From contig JAFTLM010000005.1 in NCBI GenBank assembly GCA_017455945.1, forward strand, positions 1 through 39,624: DNA of 39,624 nt, read 5' to 3'. The translations under genes were made by a program, and so were the position numbers. Shown piece by piece: positions 23,459 to 30,547 of the stretch (position 1 is the first letter of the stretch; each line of letters starts with the position of its first letter). The notes beneath the pieces were generated by a model. That model was not told the DNA's origin, ran no database searches, and saw nothing but the letters and a program-made list of their open reading frames with translations. This DNA comes from Clostridia bacterium (GTDB lineage Bacteria > Bacillota > Clostridia > Oscillospirales > CAG-272).

Positions 23459-23680
23459 ATGCTTTATAATATAGAAGAAAGTCCACTCGGAAAAAATGCG
23501 TATAGCGAGATTGCAGACATCTTCCCTGCTTTGCAAAAATATAAAGACGAACACAACACCGCAAATTTACAGAAATTGATGGTTGAGATTTTAGAGTTTT
23601 GCCGTTCCGTTTATGCAAGTACGCGGAGCGAGGACGAAAGAAAAATTTACTACAATTTCATTGAAAAATTGAATAAATAA
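23459..23680 (+). CDS. small helical hypothetical protein
   Basis: 73 residues from ATG 23459, preceded by GGCGGTG; an earlier in-frame ATG at 23342 would lie inside the upstream gene. It is mostly helical, with 'LQKYKDEHNTANLQKLMVEIL'. It ends right before a strong terminator, so it closes the late accessory block. Function unknown. Confidence 0.6.
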   Translation: MLYNIEESPLGKNAYSEIADIFPALQKYKDEHNTANLQKLMVEILEFCRSVYASTRSEDERKIYYNFIEKLNK

Positions 23681-23684
23681 TTTG

Positions 23685-23717
23685 AAGAGCAATGGTTTTC
23701 CCGTTGCTCTTTTTTTG
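23685..23717 (+). terminator. strong intrinsic terminator
   Basis: 11-bp stem AAGAGCAATGG/CCGTTGCTCTT (one G-U pair) with a 5-base loop and a run of seven Ts. Confidence 0.93.
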
Positions 23718-23761
23718 TTAAAAATATCTTGAAAAAATATAGAAAAATTTTATAAAACCTA

Positions 23762-23790
23762 TTGACAAACGCAATAAAATAGTGTATAAT
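23762..23790 (+). promoter_or_regulatory. promoter of the DNA-metabolism operon
   Basis: TTGACA at 23762-23767, 17-base spacer and TATAAT at 23785-23790; leader ends in AAGAAAGAAATGAGGT, shared with other phage promoters. Confidence 0.9.
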
Positions 23791-23829
23791 AAAGTCACAA
23801 ATCAAACAAAGAAAGAAATGAGGTTGGCA

Positions 23830-24072
23830 ATGAAACTTAATTCACAAGTAAAAAATCTGAAAAGCATTTCAGATAAATTGGAAAACAAAATAGTTGCTTA
23901 CGAAATTAAAATCACCGCCATTGAGGAAAAGGCTTGCAATGATGATGATAGAAGCTTGACGCAGGGCGAGTGGAGCAGAGTGTGCAACTATGAAGAAAAA
24001 ATCAAAGCACTTTTTAAAGAAAAGGAAGTTATTGAAAAAGCAATTAAACTTCTTACATATTATTGCGATTAA
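23830..24072 (+). CDS. coiled-coil hypothetical protein
   Basis: 80 residues from ATG 23830, 7 bases after the purine-rich GAGGT; in-frame ATGs further up overlap the leader motif. Two helices with heptad-like Leu/Ile ('LKSISDKLENKIVAYEIKITAIEEK' and 'NYEEKIKALFKEKEVIEKAIKLL') flank an acidic loop, so it is probably an antiparallel coiled coil. First gene of the replication operon. Function unknown. Confidence 0.65.
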   Translation: MKLNSQVKNLKSISDKLENKIVAYEIKITAIEEKACNDDDRSLTQGEWSRVCNYEEKIKALFKEKEVIEKAIKLLTYYCD

Positions 24073-24095
24073 GAAAGGATAAAGAGGTAATAAAA

Positions 24096-24227
24096 ATGAA
24101 AATGTTAAAAAATATATTTAATTGGCTTTCGATGTTTCTTGGAGCAAAGAACGATTTGACAAATGAAGCGGTCAAGAATGGCATATGCGATTTTGGCGGT
24201 CAAGGTCGCAACGAATTTGGAAAGTGA
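24096..24227 (+). CDS. 43-residue conserved-looking small protein
   Basis: ATG 24096 behind AAAGAGGTAA; stop at 24225. It begins with a basic amphipathic or membrane-seeking helix (MKMLKNIFNWLSMFLGAK) and ends with NGICDFGGQGRNEFGK. It has a good ribosome site and tight fit between neighbours, but is too short for routine gene finding. Small membrane-associated helix likely; function unknown. Confidence 0.6.
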   Translation: MKMLKNIFNWLSMFLGAKNDLTNEAVKNGICDFGGQGRNEFGK

Positions 24228-24237
24228 GGGGCGAGAT

Positions 24238-24687
24238 ATGAAATATAGATGCTATGCGTGTGGGCACGTATTCGAAGATGGCGAGCAGGCGAGATGGAGC
24301 GAGAGCCGAGGCGAGTTTTGGGGAGCACCTTGCACAGAAGAAATGAGTGGTTGCCCCGTTTGCCGCAGTGAATATTACGGAGAAATTACCAAGTGCGCCA
24401 TATGTGGTGAAGAACATTCAGAAGATGAACTGAATGGCGGCGTGTGCGACGAATGTATTAACGCGCGAAGAAAAGATTTTACAATGTGTTACAGAGTGTC
24501 TATGATGCAGAGCGAAAAGATTTATATCAATTCGTTGCTTGCTTCGTTATTTGAGCCGTGCGACATTGAGCAGATTTTGAAAGAATACATCCGCGATAGG
24601 TGGAAGGATGTTGATTGTAGTCCATTCATTGACGAAGATAAATCGTGGTTTGGCGAAAGACTTGCAGAGGAGGTGAACAGAAGATGA
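24238..24687 (+). CDS. protein with two zinc ribbons
   Basis: 149 residues from ATG 24238 after GGGGCGAG. First ribbon: CYAC at residues 5-8 and CPVC near residue 40. Second: CAIC near 54 and CDEC near 71. The C-terminal half is helical ('YINSLLASLFEPCDIEQILKEYI'). Tandem zinc ribbons suggest nucleic-acid or protein binding, and the Sak4 neighbourhood suggests replication or repair. Family unknown. The stop overlaps the next ATG. Confidence 0.7.
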   Translation: MKYRCYACGHVFEDGEQARWSESRGEFWGAPCTEEMSGCPVCRSEYYGEITKCAICGEEHSEDELNGGVCDECINARRKDFTMCYRVSMMQSEKIYINSLLASLFEPCDIEQILKEYIRDRWKDVDCSPFIDEDKSWFGERLAEEVNRR

Positions 24688-24881
24688 AAACGCATCGTGA
24701 AGAAATAAGAGCGCATCAACTCACAATCCCGATGACGGAAGGAGAGCATAATATAGTATTAAAGGCATCCAAACGCGAGGGAATGACAAAAGCCGCGTAC
24801 TGCCGCAAGGTGTTTGAGGCGGCAAGCAAAATATCACTTGCAAAATTAATCATAATGATTGATGGCGAAGTAAACAAATAA
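24684..24881 (+). CDS. ribbon-helix-helix-like protein
   Basis: 65 residues, ATGA overlap. 'HQLTIPMTEGEHNIVLKASKREGMTKAAYCRKVFEAA' reads as strand, helix, turn, helix: the layout of MobC/Arc-like ribbon-helix-helix proteins ('T..E...l...A...g.t.a.y.r..l'). Likely dimeric DNA binder, perhaps regulating this operon. Confidence 0.65.
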   Translation: MKTHREEIRAHQLTIPMTEGEHNIVLKASKREGMTKAAYCRKVFEAASKISLAKLIIMIDGEVNK

Positions 24882-24908
24882 CAAAAAAGAAAGAATGAGG
24901 TAAAAACT

Positions 24909-25559
24909 ATGGCAAAAATTATCGGAATTATGGGAGAAAGTGGCGCGGGCAAAACCACTTCAATGAGAAATTTAGACCCTGCCGCAACTTATTATATTGA
25001 TTGCGACAAAAAAGGGCTTTCGTGGCGCGGCTGGAAAAAGCAGTATAATGCAGATGCAAAAAATTATTTTTCCACCGACAAACAGGGCGAAGTTCTTGCA
25101 ATTATGAAGGGCATCAATGAAAAGCGCCCGAACATTAAAACAATTGTTATTGACACGCTCAACGGAATTATGGTGGCCGATGAGATGCGGAGAAGCAAAG
25201 AAAAAACATATGACAAGTGGATGGATTTGGCGGTTGCCGTGTATGGCATTATCGACTACGCTCTTACAATGCGAGATGATATTACGGTTATCTTTGTTTG
25301 CCATTCGCAGACTGTCCGCGACGATAGCGGTTATATGTTCACTTCCATTAAGACCAACGGGCAGAAACTCTCTAAAATCGGGCTTGAAACCAAATTCCCG
25401 ATTGTGCTTTATTCAAAGTGCATTGACGGTCAGTATCTTTTTGAAACACAGGCGAATTTCAGCACGGCAAAAACGCCGATGGGAATGTTTGAAGAAAAGA
25501 CAATTCCGAACGATATTGCGGAAGTGCTGAAAGCGGTGGAGGCTTACGAAAATGGCTAA
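24909..25559 (+). CDS. Sak4-like RecA-fold ATPase
   Basis: 216 residues, ribosome site GAATGAGGT. Walker A is GESGAGKTT at residues 9-17; the Walker B strand is 'IKTIVIDTL' near residue 77; a following 'VIFVCHSQTV' strand supplies the sensor position. This is the phage AAA_24/Sak4 family, single-strand annealing-type or RecA-like ATPases that act with a phage SSB. The DUF669 gene downstream is its usual partner. It likely drives recombination-dependent replication or repair. The last codons overlap the next gene. Confidence 0.85.
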   Translation: MAKIIGIMGESGAGKTTSMRNLDPAATYYIDCDKKGLSWRGWKKQYNADAKNYFSTDKQGEVLAIMKGINEKRPNIKTIVIDTLNGIMVADEMRRSKEKTYDKWMDLAVAVYGIIDYALTMRDDITVIFVCHSQTVRDDSGYMFTSIKTNGQKLSKIGLETKFPIVLYSKCIDGQYLFETQANFSTAKTPMGMFEEKTIPNDIAEVLKAVEAYENG

Positions 25560-25794
25560 AGCAAATTTCGACAGCGGAGTGAAGTCATTTATAACAGGCG
25601 AATGCACAATAACAGTGCGTTTTCCTGTTGATTGGAAAGACAGGGCAGATGTGTCTTGTATACAATGCCCTTACCTTTCGAGCAATGAACGGATGTGCCA
25701 ACTAAACAAACAACCCGTTCAATATCCAAAACAGTATATCGGGTGGGATTGTCCGCTTGAATTTAAGGAAGGAGAGGAAAATGATGGCGAATAA
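25552..25794 (+). CDS. small Cys-containing protein of Sak4 operon
   Basis: 80 residues, overlapping the ATPase gene by 8 bases. 'TITVRFPVDWKDRADVSCIQCPYLSSNERMCQLNKQP', then 'YIGWDCPLEF': CIQC plus two later cysteines could bind a zinc. I have seen this layout next to Sak4/DUF669 genes in Firmicutes phages. Its biochemical role is unknown. Confidence 0.7.
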   Translation: MAKANFDSGVKSFITGECTITVRFPVDWKDRADVSCIQCPYLSSNERMCQLNKQPVQYPKQYIGWDCPLEFKEGEENDGE

Positions 25795-26026
25795 GCGAGA
25801 TTATAAATTCAAAAACACCGTATCAAAAGATGGTCAATACACTTTGCACTTGAATGCAGACCTTAACCGTAAAGTTTCGGAATATTGCAAAATGAAGAAT
25901 ATCAACAAAGCAAAGTATATCAATGAGTGCATTTCAAAAGCACTTGAAAAAGACGAAAGCGAATATTTGCAGAGCCTTACCAAAGAAGAACTTGTATCTA
26001 TCATTATGAAAAACAAAACAAATTAA
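25781..26026 (+). CDS. Arc/MetJ-like ribbon-helix-helix protein
   Basis: 81 residues, ATG 25781 or 25784, behind GGAAGGAGAGG. 'QYTLHLNADLNRKVSEYCKMKNINKAKYINECISKALE' is a strand followed by two helices with the turn 'NINKAKYIN', the ribbon-helix-helix pattern. The C-terminal acid/Leu tail could mediate oligomers. Likely DNA-binding regulator or accessory factor. Confidence 0.65.
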   Translation: MMANKRDYKFKNTVSKDGQYTLHLNADLNRKVSEYCKMKNINKAKYINECISKALEKDESEYLQSLTKEELVSIIMKNKTN

Positions 26027-26040
26027 AGGAGAAAACAACA

Positions 26041-26604
26041 ATGAAACCGATTAACAATTTTGCAAATGTACAAGCAACAACAGGAGAATTTAATCGCCCT
26101 ACTGCGGGTGGTTATTGCGTAGAAATTCTTGAAGTTAAGGATTTTCCGATGAACGCGCAAACAGGCAAAGGGGATTATCTTAAAATTGACTATGATATTT
26201 GCCACGGCGAATTTGCGGGATATTATACCAAGCAGAATGAACGTTTCGGCGGTACTTGGTTTGCTAATTTTATCCGTTCTTACAAAGAAAGCGCAGTAGG
26301 AATGTTCAAGCATTTTATTAACTGCGTAGAAGAAAGCAACAAAGGCTACAAATGGAATTGGGAAGAAAACAGTCTTGTTGGCAAATATGTCGGCGTAGTG
26401 ATAGGTGAGGAAGAATATTTGAAGAATGATGGCACGGTTGGCGTGCGCCTCACGGTAAAAGACATAAAAACCATAGATCAAATAGTAAACGGTCAATTCA
26501 AAATTCCTGCCATTAAAAAACTTGCAGGTGCGGTAAACACTTCTCCTATTGTTTCTGTGCCCAAATTCACAGAATTGGAAGATGATGAAGCGTTGCCTTT
26601 TTAA
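26041..26604 (+). CDS. DUF669-family ssDNA-binding protein candidate
   Basis: 187 residues behind AAAGGAG. 'RPTAGGYCVEILEV' and 'KGDYLKIDYDICHGEFAGYY' match DUF669, an OB-fold-like family paired with Sak4-type ATPases. The C-terminus 'LEDDEALPF' imitates the acidic SSB tip (DDDIPF in E. coli SSB), which recruits partner proteins. It would coat ssDNA during replication and recombination. Confidence 0.8.
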   Translation: MKPINNFANVQATTGEFNRPTAGGYCVEILEVKDFPMNAQTGKGDYLKIDYDICHGEFAGYYTKQNERFGGTWFANFIRSYKESAVGMFKHFINCVEESNKGYKWNWEENSLVGKYVGVVIGEEEYLKNDGTVGVRLTVKDIKTIDQIVNGQFKIPAIKKLAGAVNTSPIVSVPKFTELEDDEALPF

Positions 26605-26625
26605 TTGATTTAAAGCGATATAAGC

Positions 26626-26684
26626 GGCGTTTGTTGGTGATAGTATATTTGTTTATGCTTGCCAACAAATCGCCATCAATGGCG
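26626..26684 (+). promoter_or_regulatory. two mutually exclusive hairpins before the GIY-YIG gene
   Basis: Hairpin 1: GGCGTTTGTTGG (26626-26637) pairs with 26662-26674 (12 bp, one bulged T). Hairpin 2: CGCCA-TCAA-TGGCG (26671-26684). They share CGCC at 26671-26674, so only one can form. A TATAAT-like box (26685-26690) follows, but no well-placed -35 box. Confidence 0.55.
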
Positions 26685-26711
26685 TATAATCAATTAATAT
26701 AAGGTGATAAT

Positions 26712-27281
26712 GTGAATTATAAACAAATATATGCGATAAAGAAAGCAAACGAAGAAAGAATTTTGAAGGTATGCCCGAATTGCCCGAATACAAGCGGAAT
26801 ATATTTTCTGCTCCGTGAAGAGGATGGGTTTAAGTACGCATATATCGGGCAAGCTGTTCGGTTGAGGGAGCGTTTGGGTTCTCATTTGTCGGGGTATCAG
26901 CACATAGACCTTTCGATAAAAAAGCACGGTCTTTGGAGCGAAGAAAATCAGACAGGGTACAGGGTTCATTTTTTGGAGTTTTCCGAAGATCTACTTGACG
27001 AGATGGAGCAAAAATATATCAAGCAATATGCAAATGCAGGTTATCAAATGCGGAATGCTACAAGCGGTTCGCAAGGTGTAGGTAAAAAGGGGCTTGATAA
27101 CCAAAAGCAACCAAGGACTTACTATGAGGGTTTGAATAATGGTTATGAACGAGCGAGAAAAGAAATAGCACATCTTTTTGATCTGCACCTTGACTATACC
27201 ACCAAAAAGCAACCGCCGACCAAATTACAAGAAAAGGCGATGCTAAAATTCAAGGATTTTTTGGAGGGCGATAATGAATAA
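26712..27281 (+). CDS. GIY-YIG nuclease
   Basis: 189 residues from GTG 26712, after AAGGTGATAAT. The GIY-YIG core is at residues 29-46 ('SGIYFLL' then 'YAYIGQA'), followed by the basic 'RLRERLGSHLSG', a catalytic-Glu region near residue 98 ('EMEQKYIKQY') and a helical tail. Two CxxC cysteines (CPNC) precede the domain. Free-standing phage GIY-YIG nucleases may be homing endonucleases or take part in DNA processing. Position inside a replication operon, behind an alternative hairpin pair, would suit a mobile homing gene. Confidence 0.85.
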   Translation: MNYKQIYAIKKANEERILKVCPNCPNTSGIYFLLREEDGFKYAYIGQAVRLRERLGSHLSGYQHIDLSIKKHGLWSEENQTGYRVHFLEFSEDLLDEMEQKYIKQYANAGYQMRNATSGSQGVGKKGLDNQKQPRTYYEGLNNGYERARKEIAHLFDLHLDYTTKKQPPTKLQEKAMLKFKDFLEGDNE

Positions 27282-27387
27282 ATATGCCATATATGAACGC
27301 ATTAAGGCAGAAATCACACGGACAGCAAAAACACCCGAAGAATATGAAAAGAGAATTAAAGCGTTAATGAGGAAGTTAAAAATATGA
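27274..27387 (+). CDS. 37-residue basic peptide
   Basis: ATG 27274 overlaps the nuclease end, with the stop overlapping the next ATG as ATGA. Ribosome site is TTGGAGGGCG. Single helix, strongly basic (MNKYAIYERIKAEITRTA, EKRIKALMRKLKI). Bilateral coupling and a strong ribosome site support it. Function unknown. Confidence 0.6.
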   Translation: MNKYAIYERIKAEITRTAKTPEEYEKRIKALMRKLKI

Positions 27388-27737
27388 TTGTAGATAGCGG
27401 ACAGAGAACAGAATTTACCACAGGCGCGGTTCGTGATATGCACGACGGGAAAGGTCGCATGGACTTGCTACCTTGGGCGGCAATTATGGAAGTTTCCAAG
27501 CATTGCGAAAATGGCGCGAAGAAGTATGGCGAACACAATGTAGACAAAGGAATACCAACCTCAAGCCTTTGCGATAGCGGCATGAGGCATCTCGCAAAAT
27601 ATCTTGATGGTTGGACGGACGAGCCGCATCTATTGGCGGCGGCTTGGAATTTGTTGTGGGCGCTGGAAATGGAGATCAAGCACCCCGAATTGGTGAATAC
27701 ACCGTGGAGAAAAAACGATGAAAGCAAAGTTAATTAA
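27384..27737 (+). CDS. dATP/dGTP diphosphohydrolase N-terminal domain protein
   Basis: 117 residues. 'GAVRDMHDGKGRMDLLPWAAIMEVSKHCENGAKKYGEHN' then 'CDSGMRHLAKYLDGWTDEPHLLAAAWNLLWALEMEI' is the pattern of the dATP/dGTP diphosphohydrolase N-terminal domain (PF18909), an all-helical MazG-like pyrophosphohydrolase whose Asp, Glu and His residues bind metal. It would hydrolyse dNTPs to dNMP and pyrophosphate, shaping the nucleotide pool; relatives matter in phages with modified bases. It overlaps the ThyX-like gene by 20 bases. Confidence 0.75.
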   Translation: MIVDSGQRTEFTTGAVRDMHDGKGRMDLLPWAAIMEVSKHCENGAKKYGEHNVDKGIPTSSLCDSGMRHLAKYLDGWTDEPHLLAAAWNLLWALEMEIKHPELVNTPWRKNDESKVN

Positions 27738-28233
27738 ATACCCAACAGCGGAAGATTGGATGTTCTGTAAACAATGCGCTTTGGTAACAGTCGGGAAAAA
27801 AGCAGTTGCAGAGCCAACGCAAGAGTGGAAGCACGATATACTTGAAGCGAGGCATAGTCCGATAAGGGTTTTGCAATTTGCCTTTGAGTTGGAATTACCT
27901 TACTGGGTAAGCGTGCATCTGTGTAGGCACATACACGCTCAACCGTTCGTTAAATCGCAAAGGAATGACCGACAGAGCGATTATGACCGCACCAAGGCGC
28001 CACAAGACGAGAAGGTAAAAATGATTTGGTATATGAACGCGGAAGAATTGCAAGTTATCGCTAACAAAAGGCTTTGTTGGCAAGCAAGCAAGGAAACAAG
28101 GCAAATTGTGCAGATGATGTGCGATACGGTTTTGCAAAGATGCCCCGAGTTCGAGGGCTTGCTTGTACCAATGTGTAAATACCACGGCGGCAAATGTCAC
28201 GAAATTATTCCGTGCGCAGAAAAACACTCTTGA
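27718..28233 (+). CDS. ThyX-like protein with altered flavin signature
   Basis: 171 residues. Order matches FAD-dependent thymidylate synthase: 'DILEARHSPIRVLQFAFEL', then 'CRHIHAQPFVKSQRNDR' (Arg70-His71-Ile72 and Ser80, i.e. RH-I-x7-S where ThyX has RHR-x7-S), 'YMNAEELQVIANKRLCWQA' with an Arg118 at the dUMP-binding position. Shorter than ThyX (about 210-250). The tail 'MCKYHGGKCHEIIPC' (Cys153, Cys160, Cys166) is not part of classical ThyX and may bind metal. It may be a thymidylate synthase or a divergent nucleotide-modifying enzyme. Confidence 0.7.
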   Translation: MKAKLIKYPTAEDWMFCKQCALVTVGKKAVAEPTQEWKHDILEARHSPIRVLQFAFELELPYWVSVHLCRHIHAQPFVKSQRNDRQSDYDRTKAPQDEKVKMIWYMNAEELQVIANKRLCWQASKETRQIVQMMCDTVLQRCPEFEGLLVPMCKYHGGKCHEIIPCAEKHS

Positions 28234-28258
28234 TAAATTCTGATAGGTATGTTATAAT
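28230..28258 (+). promoter_or_regulatory. promoter of primase-helicase genes
   Basis: TTGATA at 28230-28235, 17-base spacer, TATAAT at 28253-28258, starting inside the ThyX-like gene's final codons. Confidence 0.8.
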
Positions 28259-28265
28259 AAAAAAA

Positions 28266-28323
28266 GCGGAACTTGGCGTATTCAAAAAATGCGCCAAGCA
28301 TCGCCCTTCCGCATTGCGGGAGG
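28266..28323 (+). promoter_or_regulatory. attenuator-like leader before the primase gene
   Basis: GCGGAA (28266-28271) pairs with TTCCGC (28307-28312), enclosing an 11-bp hairpin (28272-28282 with 28288-28298, loop CAAAA). The same TTCCGC can instead form TTCCGC-ATT-GCGGGA (28307-28321), which hides the ribosome site GGGAGG (28318-28323) and is followed by TATTTTTT. One state exposes the ribosome site, the other sequesters it or terminates transcription. Confidence 0.6.
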
Positions 28324-28333
28324 TATTTTTTAT

Positions 28334-28351
28334 ATGAGGAAAGAAAGATGA
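28334..28351 (+). CDS. five-codon leader ORF coupled to the primase gene
   Basis: ATG AGG AAA GAA AGA TGA (MRKER) begins 10 bases after GGGAGG and its stop overlaps the next gene's ATG. Its AGGAAAGAAAG also serves as ribosome site for that gene. It may couple translation; whether it is translated is untested. Confidence 0.35.
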   Translation: MRKER

Positions 28352-28881
28352 AAATTGATGCAGTACAAGAAATAAAAAGCAGAGTTTCAATGCGAGAAGC
28401 GTTGGAACATTACGGCTTTTTGGCATCTCGCCGTATTCCTTGCCCTTTGCACGGTGGCAAAGATACGAACTTTGAGGTTAAAGGCAACACGTGGCGATGC
28501 TATTCGCATTGTGGAAGTGGAGATGTAATATCGTTTGTTCAAAAATATTATAATTTGTCTTTTCAAGAAACTTTGAAGAAAATCGACAATGATTTTTGTT
28601 TGAACATTTATGGCGAAAGGTCTTTTGAAGAATTGCGCCGCGCGCATTATCAGCAACTGGCTTTACAGGCGAAAAGAGAACGCGAGAAGCAAGAAAAGGA
28701 AGAAGCGGAGAAACAATATTGGAAAGAATTTGACGAGTACAGACGGCTTGAAAACAACCTCAAAGCCTATGCGCCAAGTTCTCCCGAGGAAGAGCCGCAC
28801 CCACTGTATGTCGAGAGCTTGCAAAAAATAGAATTTCAAAAATACCTGCTCGAATGCGCGAATATTAGGAGGCAAAAATGA
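28348..28881 (+). CDS. CHC2 zinc-finger primase-like protein
   Basis: 177 residues from ATG 28348 behind AGGAAAGAAAG. 'MKIDAVQEIKSRVSMREALEHYGF' followed by CPLH (Cys32, His35) and CYSHCGSGDVISF (Cys51, Cys55) is the DnaG-type CHC2 zinc finger that reads the template. No TOPRIM domain follows; the C-terminal half is a long charged helix. It would act with the downstream VirE-type helicase or host DnaG to start replication. The next gene begins 4 bases before its stop. Confidence 0.85.
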   Translation: MKIDAVQEIKSRVSMREALEHYGFLASRRIPCPLHGGKDTNFEVKGNTWRCYSHCGSGDVISFVQKYYNLSFQETLKKIDNDFCLNIYGERSFEELRRAHYQQLALQAKREREKQEKEEAEKQYWKEFDEYRRLENNLKAYAPSSPEEEPHPLYVESLQKIEFQKYLLECANIRRQK

Positions 28882-30305
28882 ATGAAGAAGCGATTTCTTG
28901 TATGGAAATTTCCGACTTGTTAAGGTCTGAAAACATATATATGATACAAGCACAGCCGATGGAAGTGCGCGAGCAGTTGAAAGCCTTATATTTTGCGAGG
29001 ATGCAAGAGCTAAAAGCCGACAAAGAATTGAAAGAGCAAGTTAAAAGAATGTTCAAAGCATTTGACACGGCAGAGCGTGAAATGGCTGATGCTTACACAA
29101 AAGAAAATGCAAGAAAATATTCTGAAGTGCAACTCGCATTTGACGGAAAGGGTCAGCCTTTATCGACCATCGATAATTTTCTTTTAATTCTGCGAAACGA
29201 CAAAGAGTTTGAAAGTTTGAGATTTAATCAGCTTTCATATTCACCCGAACATATTGTTGATGGTAAATTGGAGCGTTGGCAGGACAAAGACGATAGCAGG
29301 GCGAGATTTTATATTGAGCAAAAATACAAAATCCACAACCGAGAAAAACTTGATGATGCCCTGCGTATTCTCTTTGCAGAGCGTGAGTATCACCCCATAA
29401 AGCAAATTATTGAAGCGGTAGAGTGGGACGGTGTGAGCAGAATACAAACACTTTTTATAAAATGGCTTAAATGCGAAGATACACCATACATTAGAGAAGT
29501 TACAAGGCTTGTATTTGCAGGTGGCATTCATAGGCTTTACAATGCAGGGTGCAAGTTTGATGATGTTGCGGTTTTGATTGGCACACATCAAGGCGAGGGA
29601 AAGTCTACCTTTGCAAGATGGTTAGCAATCAAAGACGAATTTTTCACCGAGGTTACAGAAATAGAAGGTCAAAAAGGAATTGAAGCGATTGAGGGTGCGT
29701 GGGTGTGCGAGATTGCAGAACTTTTGGCGGTTACAAAGTCAAAAGAGGTTGAAGCCGTCAAGTCATACATTACAAAGCTCGTTGACCGTTACCGCAGACC
29801 GTTTGACCGCAGAACCACCGACCACAAAAGACAATGTGTTTTTATTGGAACAACAAACAAAGAGCAGTTTCTAACTGACAAGACAGGAAATCGCCGTTGG
29901 TATCCCGTTAAGGTAAATTCAAGCGGTTATGATTTGCACGACCATAAAGAAGAAATCCAAGCGGACATTTTGCAAGCGTGGGCAGAAGCAAAATACTTGT
30001 ATGACCGTGGCGAGTTAAATCCTTATGCAGACAGAAATCTTCTCGCGGAAATTAAGGAAAAGCAAGAGGCGGCAGTAGAAGATGATTACCGTGTAGGAAT
30101 GATTTCCGAGTACCTTGCAGAAAAGCAAAAGGTTTGCATTTTGGAAATTTGGAAATATGCGCTTGATAATTCGTTCACAAAACCAACGCGCAGGGAAAGC
30201 AATGAAGTCACACTTATCTTGCAAAGTTTAGGCGAGTGGGAGCGCGGCAAAGTAGAGCATCACCCTGCCTTTGGAAATCAACTTTTTTGGTATAAAAAGC
30301 AATAA
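28878..30305 (+). CDS. VirE-type (virulence-associated E) replicative helicase
   Basis: 475 residues; ATG overlaps the primase stop. The N-terminal 200 residues include 'FDGKGQPLSTIDNFLLILRND'. The ATPase core begins with 'VEWDGVSRIQTLFIKWL', Walker A GTHQGEGKST at residues 235-244, 'GAWVCEIAEL' in the Walker B place, and 'QCVFIGTTNKEQFLTDKTGNRRWYPV' as the sensor and Arg-finger region. This is the VirE family, P4-alpha-like helicases of phages and islands. It is expected to recognise an origin near its gene, and a repeat-rich intergenic region follows at once. Confidence 0.9.
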   Translation: MNEEAISCMEISDLLRSENIYMIQAQPMEVREQLKALYFARMQELKADKELKEQVKRMFKAFDTAEREMADAYTKENARKYSEVQLAFDGKGQPLSTIDNFLLILRNDKEFESLRFNQLSYSPEHIVDGKLERWQDKDDSRARFYIEQKYKIHNREKLDDALRILFAEREYHPIKQIIEAVEWDGVSRIQTLFIKWLKCEDTPYIREVTRLVFAGGIHRLYNAGCKFDDVAVLIGTHQGEGKSTFARWLAIKDEFFTEVTEIEGQKGIEAIEGAWVCEIAELLAVTKSKEVEAVKSYITKLVDRYRRPFDRRTTDHKRQCVFIGTTNKEQFLTDKTGNRRWYPVKVNSSGYDLHDHKEEIQADILQAWAEAKYLYDRGELNPYADRNLLAEIKEKQEAAVEDDYRVGMISEYLAEKQKVCILEIWKYALDNSFTKPTRRESNEVTLILQSLGEWERGKVEHHPAFGNQLFWYKKQ

Positions 30306-30379
30306 TTTTTTTGCCTTATAATTAAATAATTTTGTTATCTTAAAAGGCTATTTATATGTTATTTATAAGTTATTTATTA

Positions 30380-30416
30380 AGAAAAACCCTTATATATCAA
30401 GGGTTTTTCTATTTTT
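30380..30416 (+). terminator. strong terminator of the replication operon
   Basis: Perfect 12-bp stem AGAAAAACCCTT/AAGGGTTTTTCT with a 7-base loop, followed by ATTTTT. Its TATCAAGGGTTTT core also occurs in region A near 2889. Confidence 0.9.
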
Positions 30417-30547
30417 AGAGTATTTATAAACAATAATTAGTGCAAAAACTTTTACACTCGATTTTTAGCTTGTGAGTAAATATAAAAGTATTTTATAGTA
30501 ATGATATTTATATAATTAAGGCAAAAACGTGAAAAAGTCAGTTGTGG

